A model generated the notes under the pieces. That model was not told where the DNA came from. It ran no database searches and saw only the letters and a list, made by a program, of their open reading frames with translations. The translations under genes and the position numbers were made by a program. A DNA stretch of 18,024 nt from an uncultured Bacteroidales bacterium (GTDB lineage: Bacteria > Bacteroidota > Bacteroidia > Bacteroidales > UBA932), in contig CABQAB010000010.1 of NCBI GenBank assembly GCA_902461985.1, positions 1-18,024 of the forward strand, read 5' to 3'. Within the stretch, counting starts at the first letter, position 1. Each line of letters opens with the position of its first letter. Positions 8,418-16,959 of the stretch are shown here, in pieces.

Positions 8418-10478
8418 TTAAATGTTTTTACGTATCACTTTCTGGATTCCGTCGATTCTGGACAATAATTTCTGCAGTCTTTCGAGGTCAGATGTGTCAT
8501 GTACCATCAAGTCCATCTCCCCTGTGAAAATGGAGTCCTTAGATTCGAATACGAGTTTCCTCAGATTCACTTTCATAATCACAGAAACATATTTGGTGAT
8601 TTCGTTAAGCAGACCTATCCTGTCAATTCCGACCACTGAAATTCGTGCCGGGAAGGACTGGACCTCATCCGCCTCCCATTTCGGAGCGACAATCGAGTCT
8701 CCCTGGGTCGCAGCAAGGGAATTTGCTGTCGGGCAGGATTTCTTGTGTACGGTCACTGTGCCGTCTGAAGCGAGAAAGCCTATAATGGGGTCGCCCGGGA
8801 TGGGGTGGCAGCAGGTCGCGATTACGAACTGGTTTTCGGTGTTCCTGACATCATTGATGATGTATTCCTTCTTGCTTCTTGACTTGAAGAAAGGCAGTGA
8901 CCATCGGCTCGACGATGCTTTCTGGTTAGCTGCCGCCTCGGCTGCGTTCCTGCGGTCAAGTTTGTCAAAATAATCTTTGACAACACTCCTTGCCTTGCTT
9001 GTCTTCAGAAATTCCAGCCACTCCCGTTTGGGGCTTTCTGACTGGGCCGTGATGATTTCTATCTGGTCACCGGAACGGAGCACATACGAAAGCGGTTCGA
9101 GCCTGAGGTTGATTTTTGCCGCAATGGCCTTGTTACCTATATGGGTATGAATCATATAGGCGAAATCCAAGGCAGTCGCGCCCTTCAATATGGCTTTCTG
9201 CTCCCCTTTGGGAGTGAATACGAAAATTTCCGATGCCGTCAGGTCGTTGTGAATCAAATCCAGGAGTTCAAGGGCGTTGACGTCCGGATTCTCAAGTATT
9301 TCCTGCACCTTGGCAATCCATTTGTCCATTTCGCTTTCGCTGTCGCTGACAAGTCCTTCGCGCTTGTATGCCCAGTGAGCGGCAATACCTTTTGTGGCTA
9401 TGTCATCCATCCTCCTGGAACGGATCTGCACCTCTATCCATATTCCGCTCTTGCTCATTACGGTACAGTGCAAAGCCTCATAGCCGTTGTTCTTCGGCTG
9501 CTTTATCCAGTCGCGGAAACGGTCGGACCTGTAGTCGTAGACATTGGTTATGGCAGAATAAATGGTATAGCACTGGGTGCGTTCTTCCGGCAGGTCGTCG
9601 ATTTTCGGTTCGAATATGATTCTCACGGCATAGAGGTCATAGACCTGCTCGAAAGTCACGTTCTTGGTCCTCATCTTGTGCCAGATCGAATACGGGGATT
9701 TGACACGCTTGATGATTTTGTAGTCCAGATTCATCCTGTCGAGTATTCCGCTGATTTCACCGATGAACTGGTCGATCTGCTTCTCCTTGTCGCTTGCAGT
9801 ACGGTTGATTTTGGCCTTGATTTCGTTGAAAGCCTGAGGTTCCTTGTAGCGCAGCCATATGTCTTCCATTTCGGATTTGATGCCGTAGAGTCCGAGACGG
9901 TGGGCGAGAGGTATGAATATGAACATGGTCTCTCCTAAAATCTTGTCCCTCTTGTGCTCCGGCATGTACTCTATGGTGCGGCAGTTGTGGAGACGGTCTG
10001 CGAGTTTTATGAGCACGACCCTGATGTCATCGTTCAGAGTGAGAAGTATGCGCTTGAAATTCTCTGCCTGGAGACTCTTGATTTTGGATTTGTCCTCGTT
10101 GTCCAGCACGGTCTTGATTTTGGTCAGGCCGTCGACTAAGGTGGCGATTTTGTCTCCGAAAAGGTTGCGTATGTCGTCCACCGTGTACTCAGTGTCCTCG
10201 ACCACATCGTGAAGCAGGGCGGCCACGATGGATTTGCAGCCGAGCCCTATTTCGTTTACGACTATGCTTGCCACCTCTATCGGATGGATAATGTATGGCT
10301 CTCCGGAACGCCTTCTGACACCCTTGTGTGCCTCATTTGCAAAATCGAACGCTTTCTGGACAGTGTCGATTTCCTCCTGGTTCGCACACCGCTTGACAGC
10401 CGAGGCCCTGAGTTCAGCGAACTCCCTGGCTATAAGTTCATAATCCTGTGGCGTAAATTCCGATACCCTGCTGCTCAT
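8418..10478 (-). CDS. spoT: Bifunctional (p)ppGpp synthetase/hydrolase, RelA/SpoT (Rel) family
   Basis: Cytosolic stringent-response enzyme that makes and breaks (p)ppGpp. The 686-residue protein has all long-RSH domains. The HD hydrolase keeps His65, His90-Asp91 in LLHDVVEDT, and KLADRLHN with Asp161/Asn165. The synthetase domain has the RVKSPYSIWHKM motif, YDLYAVRII, GYEALHCTV and EVQIRS. A TGS domain (IFVFTPKGE) follows, then the zinc-finger/RIS-like region with CCHPIPGD and C-terminal Cys, and a C-terminal ACT domain (ARISVVGIDRIGLLNEI). Both active sites look intact, so bifunctional activity is expected. The ATG lies 34 nt after ligA. Whether to call it spoT or rel is naming only. Confidence 0.95.
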   Translation of the reverse strand: MSSRVSEFTPQDYELIAREFAELRASAVKRCANQEEIDTVQKAFDFANEAHKGVRRRSGEPYIIHPIEVASIVVNEIGLGCKSIVAALLHDVVEDTEYTVDDIRNLFGDKIATLVDGLTKIKTVLDNEDKSKIKSLQAENFKRILLTLNDDIRVVLIKLADRLHNCRTIEYMPEHKRDKILGETMFIFIPLAHRLGLYGIKSEMEDIWLRYKEPQAFNEIKAKINRTASDKEKQIDQFIGEISGILDRMNLDYKIIKRVKSPYSIWHKMRTKNVTFEQVYDLYAVRIIFEPKIDDLPEERTQCYTIYSAITNVYDYRSDRFRDWIKQPKNNGYEALHCTVMSKSGIWIEVQIRSRRMDDIATKGIAAHWAYKREGLVSDSESEMDKWIAKVQEILENPDVNALELLDLIHNDLTASEIFVFTPKGEQKAILKGATALDFAYMIHTHIGNKAIAAKINLRLEPLSYVLRSGDQIEIITAQSESPKREWLEFLKTSKARSVVKDYFDKLDRRNAAEAAANQKASSSRWSLPFFKSRSKKEYIINDVRNTENQFVIATCCHPIPGDPIIGFLASDGTVTVHKKSCPTANSLAATQGDSIVAPKWEADEVQSFPARISVVGIDRIGLLNEITKYVSVIMKVNLRKLVFESKDSIFTGEMDLMVHDTSDLERLQKLLSRIDGIQKVIRKNI

Positions 10479-10512
10479 AATAAATCAATTAACCGCTGTT
10501 TCTTCATCCATC

Positions 10513-12684
<2,172 letters not shown>

Positions 12685-12721
12685 ATGCGGTTCACTGTAT
12701 CTGTAAAATCAGCGCAATCTG

Positions 12722-13818
12722 CTACTTCCTCCTGACGTTTGCCCTGACACCGGACGGGACGGCTGCGTCAGGCATCTTGTAGAGTTCAGGCTCTCCGTCG
12801 TAAGTGAAACTTACGGTCTTGCCATAACGGTCCTTGAGTTCTCCGCTGACGGTGAAGCGTTTGCCGTCAATCTTCAAGTCTACGTATCCGTCAGCGAGAG
12901 CAGCTGTGTAACCCGTGGCCGGGCAGATATAGTAGCAGCCCATGACCATTCCATAGTAGGAGAATCCGGCCACAAGGCTGTTTGCGCTCCATTCTTCTTC
13001 CAGCAGGTCAGACCATGCCTCAAATTTGGCGGTTTCAAGATTTTCCTGGCTGAAAGGTATGTTGACATAGAGCAGAATGGATTCGCCGTCGCCGTAATCC
13101 GTGTCAAGGTCATAATGCTTGTCGCCTATCGAAAGGACCCAGGTCCTGGTCGTTCCGTCTTCCATCAGGTCGCCGAAATCGCAGTAGCTTGCCTTTACGA
13201 GACTGCCGACCTTGATGTCTTTGTCAAGATTCGAGAAAAGCGTATCGTCAGTATTGTTCACGAGGTAGCCATTGCCTTCGTAAGAATAGGTGAAGTCTTC
13301 TCCTGAAGCGGTTTTCGCCGTAACGTTTATCTTGACTCCCTTCGCAGATTTCTCTATCACAATGCTGCCTTCCGTGAAAGTGTGCTGCACTGTCTCCTTG
13401 CCGGTCTCGCATTTGATGTAATATGACAGCTCGTCACTGCCGTCGGCCGTAAGCCAGTTCCCGTCAGCAATCGTATATGTGCCCTCGGGAATCAGTGCGT
13501 GATCCGCATCCTCTGCCAGTTTTCCGAGAATCTCAAGGCTGAGCACGGAGCCGTCTCCATAATAAGTGTCGGCATCCTCATCGTATTCGATTGACCCTTT
13601 AACGAGATTTATGGCATAGTTGCCCTTGCCGTTTTCATAGTAATCACCGTAATAGTAACTCTGGTTGATGATTTCCGGAATCGTGATTCCGTCCGGGGTC
13701 TCTACTGGATCAGGCGTACCGTTGCCCCCCCGTTTTCATTTTCGTTGTTCTGCTTCTCGCAGGCAACGAACACCGCTGCCGCACAAAAGGCCGCAGCTGT
13801 CATTTTCAATGCTTTCAT
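12722..13818 (-). pseudogene. Surface lipoprotein with duplicated beta-rich domain, out of frame at a G7 tract
   Basis: The ATG at 13818 opens a lipoprotein signal peptide, MKALKMTAAAFCAAAVFVAC, with the lipidated Cys at residue 20, followed by an Asn/Glu-rich linker. At a run of seven G (13725-13731) the frame is lost and translation stops at TAG 13702-13704 after 38 codons. The following 340 or so codons to the stop at 12722 are open in the neighbouring frame with no stop. One extra G (eight in all) would give a continuous 365-residue lipoprotein. The mature part appears to contain two related beta-rich units: GDGSVLSLEI and FTYSYEG in the first match GDGESILLYVNI and FTYDGE in the second. 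I do not recognise a function. A GTG at 13546 could start a shorter protein but would lack a signal peptide. It may be a contingency locus, a genuine pseudogene or a base-call error. Confidence 0.8.
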
Positions 13819-13845
13819 AATAATTAAAACGATAAATGTTCGCAA

Positions 13846-13853
13846 CAAATATA
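13846..13853 (-). promoter_or_regulatory. -7-like element upstream of the lipoprotein gene
   Basis: TATATTTG on the minus strand matches TAnnTTTG and lies 27 nt before the lipoprotein ATG. No TTTG is present at the usual 19-20 nt spacing; the nearest is only about 11 nt away. It is therefore a weak or partial promoter call. Confidence 0.4.
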
Positions 13854-13860
13854 AGCATTA

Positions 13861-13892
13861 TTCGCAAAACTGAATGATTTTTAATAATTTTG
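13861..13892 (+). promoter_or_regulatory. Putative promoter of the phosphofructokinase gene
   Basis: TAATTTTG at 13885-13892 matches the -7 consensus TAnnTTTG. The expected -33 position holds TTCG (13861-13864, 20-nt spacing), an imperfect match. Its position implies a leader of about 75 nt containing the hairpin at 13901-13931. Confidence 0.45.
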
Positions 13893-13900
13893 CGTCGTTT

Positions 13901-13931
13901 TTTCGGACTTGGAAGTGTACGGGGTCCGAAA
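13901..13931 (+). promoter_or_regulatory. Leader hairpin upstream of the phosphofructokinase gene
   Basis: TTTCGGAC at 13901-13908 and GTCCGAAA at 13924-13931 form a perfect 8-bp stem with a 15-nt loop. It lies between the putative promoter and the ATG at 13974. The stem is preceded by a T-run but not followed by one, so it is not a terminator on the plus strand; on the minus strand the hairpin is followed by AAAACGACG, also not a terminator. A role in mRNA stability or regulation is a guess. Confidence 0.45.
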
Positions 13932-13973
13932 CTGACTTGATAAACATTTAGACATCATAAATTATATCAGACA

Positions 13974-15215
13974 ATGAAAGACGCAGTTATTATTCTTTGC
14001 GGTGGCGGTCCTGCCCCGGGAATGAATTCAGTATCAATGAGCGTAGCCAAGACTTTCCTTTCCAAAGGCTACAGGGTGATCGGCCTCCACGGCGGTTATT
14101 CAGGACTTTTCAACAAGCATCCGCGCACTGAGGACCTCGATTTCTTTATTGCCGACCGTTTCTGGAACAGAGGTGGCTCCTATCTTGAAATGAGCCGTTT
14201 CAAACCTACTGACGACGATTTCAAGAATAATTTCAACCTCGACCTTTTCAAGGACAACAACATCAAGCTTCTCGTGACCATCGGAGGCGACGACACAGCT
14301 TCAACGGCAAACAGGATTTCAAAATTCCTTGCCGAGAAGAACTATCCTATCGCCAACATCCACTGTCCGAAGACAATCGACAACGACCTTCCTCTTCCTG
14401 CAAACGCACCTACGTTTGGATACAACTCGGCCAAGAACGAGGGAGCGCATCTTGCAAGGACCATCTACGAGGATGCACGCACTTCAGGCAACTGGCTTGT
14501 AATCAGCGCAATGGGACGTACATGCGGCAGCCTTGCGCTCGGAATCGGAGAGGCGACCCACTGTCCTATGACCATCATTCCCGAAATGTTCAACAAGACG
14601 TCCATGACCTTGGACAAGATTATCCGTCTTTCCATTTCGGCGATTCTCAAAAGAAAGATCATGGGCATCGAGTACGGTACAATCGTAGCTGCCGAAGGTC
14701 TCTTCCACAATGAGGGAGTGGCCAAGGAAGCTGCTGAGGCAGGCGTACATTTCACCTATGACGAACACGGACATCCGGAACTCGGCAAGATTTCCAAGGC
14801 CGTGCTTTTCAACGACCTGCTTGAAAAGAAATTCAAGGAACTCGGACTCAAAGTGAAGAGCCGTCCTGTGGAAATCGGATACGACGTACGCTGCCAGGAT
14901 CCTGTGGCATACGACCTCACATATTGCACAGAACTCGCAATGGGTGTTTACCAGCTGTTCAGCGAAGGCAAGACCGGATGTATGGTCTACGTAGATGCCT
15001 ACGGCAATGTTTCGCCGCTTTATCTCGCTGACCTCCAGGACCCGAAGACTGGCAAGATTCCGCCTCGCGTAGTCGACATCAACGCCGGTACTGCTCAGAA
15101 CTACTACAACTACATAGCCCACTACCTCACTGAGGCAGACTATGAGGCTGCAAAGGCATTCGGCATCGCCGACCCTGAGAATTACGACTTCAAGAAGATC
15201 CTGGAGTGGTCTTGA
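13974..15215 (+). CDS. 6-phosphofructokinase, predicted pyrophosphate-dependent type
   Basis: Phosphorylates fructose-6-phosphate to fructose-1,6-bisphosphate, the committing glycolytic step, in the cytosol. The 413-residue protein has the PFK fold with the N-terminal GGGPAPGMN loop, GGDDTAS (about 104-110), PKTIDND (132-138, catalytic Asp), the ISAMGRTCGSLAL motif and PEMF. The Asp at the second position after GGD and the Lys in PKTIDND are the residues known to mark PPi-using enzymes (ATP-users have Gly at both). Pyrophosphate is therefore the predicted phosphoryl donor, making the reaction reversible. The ATG is clear. The gene stands alone, divergent from the lipoprotein gene. Its stop is immediately followed by the remnant of another gene with no terminator between, so the last codons could lie at a rearrangement junction. 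Confidence 0.92.
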   Translation: MKDAVIILCGGGPAPGMNSVSMSVAKTFLSKGYRVIGLHGGYSGLFNKHPRTEDLDFFIADRFWNRGGSYLEMSRFKPTDDDFKNNFNLDLFKDNNIKLLVTIGGDDTASTANRISKFLAEKNYPIANIHCPKTIDNDLPLPANAPTFGYNSAKNEGAHLARTIYEDARTSGNWLVISAMGRTCGSLALGIGEATHCPMTIIPEMFNKTSMTLDKIIRLSISAILKRKIMGIEYGTIVAAEGLFHNEGVAKEAAEAGVHFTYDEHGHPELGKISKAVLFNDLLEKKFKELGLKVKSRPVEIGYDVRCQDPVAYDLTYCTELAMGVYQLFSEGKTGCMVYVDAYGNVSPLYLADLQDPKTGKIPPRVVDINAGTAQNYYNYIAHYLTEADYEAAKAFGIADPENYDFKKILEWS

Positions 15216-15514
15216 GCATTCTGTCTGCAGACTCGCAGTTCAAGTTCACCGAGGGAGACTACCTGAAACTTGTCGTGACCGACTATCTCGCCGGGAAGGA
15301 AACCGGAAAGGCTGAGTGGTTTCTGGCCGATTACAGAGTTCCGCAGAACGGAGGCGCGGCTCCGGACAGTGTCAACACGACCTGGCAGCAGATGCCTCTG
15401 ACGAAATTGGGGAATATTGATGCGGTGGATTTCAGCCTTGACACCAACAAGGAAGGTTTTCCGAAATATGTCTGTCTTGACAACATTGTGGCTTCCATCA
15501 GCGTGAAGTACTGA
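15216..15514 (+). pseudogene. C-terminal remnant of a DUF4465 protein
   Basis: The sequence just after the pfk stop, in a different frame from pfk, encodes about 95 residues ending SISVKY. They resemble the end of DUF4465 proteins, which are secreted, often lipidated Bacteroidetes proteins of unknown function: FKFTEGDYLKLVVTDY, then AEWFLADYR, a W-x-x-M-x-L-T-K-L-G stretch, and the terminal FPKYVCLDNI. The N-terminal part, including any signal peptide, is absent: the frame opens with a GTG (15206) inside pfk, which is no plausible start. I interpret it as the 3' end left by a deletion whose left breakpoint is close to 15215. An assembly join is the alternative. It is unlikely to be expressed as a functional protein. 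Confidence 0.7.
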
Positions 15515-15524
15515 TGTTAATCCA

Positions 15525-15616
15525 ATCGAGTAGGAGGAAAACGAAGTAGTTTTCTTCCTACTTTCGTTTTCCGACCTCTCACACCACCGTACGTGCCGTT
15601 CGGCATACGGCGGTTC
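15525..15616 (-). ncRNA. Group II intron domains V and VI
   Basis: On the minus strand, 15582-15616 forms the short domain V hairpin: ACCGCCGTA pairs with TACGGTGGT, then an internal bulge, then TGCC-GAAC-GGCA. Domain VI follows with a long stem, GGAAAACGAAAGTAG pairing with CTACTTCGTTTTCC around a loop, with a single bulged A. The basal strand CCTACTC contains an A about 7 nt from the predicted 3' end, the expected place of the branch point. Confidence 0.8.
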
Positions 15617-15624
15617 CTCATTGT

Positions 15625-16486
15625 TCAGTGCAATTTGACATAGTAGTCCATAAGGCACGGGTAACCTGCTCTGCGCAGCATCCCGTTTGTTGCCGCGTGG
15701 TGCATTATGCCCTCCGCATTTGCCCAATTTGAAGTATTCTACCCATCCACGGATGGTTTGTCGTAACACTTCTTTTCTGCGTTCATAGCCCATCCCGTTG
15801 CTCCTGCCGTCTATCATCACCCCTGCATAGAGATATTTATGGATAAGACTTATCACCCTGCCATCCTTGATGGTATGTGAGAGGAGTTCTATCAAGTAGC
15901 TCTGATTCACGGTGTCGAAGAAGCGTTCGAGGTCTATGCCGACTGCGTATTCGTAGCCGGTATTGAGGATGCTCTGCGCTTTCTTCAAGGCATCGTGCGC
16001 ACTTCGTCCAGGACGGAAGCCAAAGCTTCCTTCGCTGAACTGGGGTTCATACATCGGAGTTAGCACCTACGATATACTCTGCTGGATTACGCGGTCGACC
16101 AAGGTGGGGATTCCCAACTTGCGCGTCTTTCCGTTGTCTTTCGGGATTTCCACTCGCCGTACGGGTTGTGGCTTGTATGTCCCGTTCAAGATGGATGCCT
16201 TGAGTTCATCCTTGTGGAGTTTCAAGTATGGAAGCAATTCCCTTGCCTCCATCGAGTCGACACCTCCGCTCCCGCCGTTCGATATGACCTTCCTATATGC
16301 TCGGTTCATATTATAGGGAGATACGATGACTTCCATCAAGTGCTTCTCATCTATCTGCACCTCGACAAGTTCGTTTTCTGTTATCTCCATAAAAGTCTGC
16401 ACTCCTGTAAGGTTTTCGGCTTCCAGCCTATCCCCTTGCAGGCAGTCTGAGGCTTGAGCCGCCGTTTTCTGCTCTCTTTCTTTCAT
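15625..16486 (-). pseudogene. Group II intron reverse transcriptase/maturase, broken (ltrA-like)
   Basis: The ATG at 16486 follows AAGGAA, a rare good ribosome site here. The N-terminal RT domain is clear: GSGGVDSMEARELLPYL, PQPVRRVEIPK, LGIPTLVDRVIQQSIS, and after the break EPQFSEGSFGFRPGRSAHDA and VGIDLERFFDTVN. Three lesions are seen. First, a TAG at 16067-16069 replaces the expected Gln codon after IQQSIS. Second, near 15801-15812 the sequence jumps from GVMIDGR to SNGMGYERR, losing the PQGGPLSP and YADD catalytic core. Third, near 15700-15724 it jumps from WVEYFKL in the maturase domain to a segment in another frame. That segment, TNGMLRRAGYPCLMDYY, ends at the native stop 15625-15627. 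The protein cannot be an active reverse transcriptase. Confidence 0.9.
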
Positions 16487-16905
16487 AAAGTTCCTTTCTA
16501 CAAACTTATCCAATAAAGTTCGGTCCTTCCCTGCGTGTCGATATTAGGCAGGTACTATGACCTCTGCTGACTTCTCGCAGTTCGCTGTTACTGCAAGGCG
16601 GTTTATTTTTTTTGCCTCGCCTGCGAGACCTCTCCAGTTATGGACGTACTCTTTCCATCTTATGCCTGCCCGATTTACCTTGGATGATTTCGGATAGTTA
16701 TTGGATTTTGACTTCTGTTGCAGTCTCATCCTCATCCAAAGGCCTTGTATCGGATTTCTGTCCGTCAGGCCAGATGTTTGCCGCCGGCTTCCTTCAGATT
16801 CCGTCTCACGGCGGACACCCTTGCCTTTGGCTGTAACCTTCCCACTATCAGGGCGGTTTGGGGACTTTCACCCGTTAGAGTACGTTCGTGCTGGACGAAC
16901 AACTA

Positions 16906-16940
16906 AAGAAAGCCCGACTGGATTCCAGCCGGGCTTTCTT
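16906..16940. terminator. Strong bidirectional hairpin terminator after GH20
   Basis: AAGAAAGCCCG (16906-16916) and CGGGCTTTCTT (16930-16940) form an 11-bp perfect stem. An inner CTGG-ATT-CCAG extends it past one A/C mismatch. On the minus strand it is followed by TTTAGTT and lies 19 nt after the GH20 stop, so it should terminate that gene. On the plus strand TTTCTTCG follows, so it may also stop transcription arriving from the left. Confidence 0.85.
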
Positions 16941-16959
16941 CGTCATTTCGACCGCGATG

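Larger units (their letters stand above)
15525..16905 (-). mobile_element. Degenerate group II intron
   Basis: A retroelement in minus orientation. At its 3' side are domains V and VI (15525-15616) and a 3' end reading CTCGAT, with the AT expected for a group II 3' splice site near 15525. At its 5' side, on the minus strand, is the domain I region with GTGAAAGTCCC, GGAAGCCGGCGGCAAA and GAAGTCAGCAGAGGTCATAG, sequences typical of bacterial group II introns. The first hairpin (GTTCGT/ACGAAC) starts about 16898. The usual 5' GTGYG is not visible, so the 5' boundary is uncertain or truncated. At about 1.4 kb it is much shorter than an intact ORF-bearing intron because the encoded reverse transcriptase has lost large parts. 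It lies between the DUF4465 remnant and the GH20 terminator. Bases 16487-16905 hold only ribozyme sequence. Confidence 0.88.

Noticed and set aside
9141..9938. 265-codon plus-strand ORF
   Set aside because: Antisense shadow of the well-conserved spoT coding region.
14484..15122. 212-codon minus-strand ORF
   Set aside because: Antisense to pfk; no domain and no start context.
15182..16066. A 294-codon minus-strand ORF covering the intron and DUF4465 remnant
   Set aside because: Only its first part is intron protein; beyond 15724 it is the wrong frame, then domain V/VI RNA, then the antisense of DUF4465 and pfk. Its GTG start follows an in-frame amber codon.
16067..16069. Stop-codon readthrough (suppression or recoding) at the intron protein TAG
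   Set aside because: The same ORF also lost its catalytic core and its C-terminal frame, so simple decay is the better explanation.
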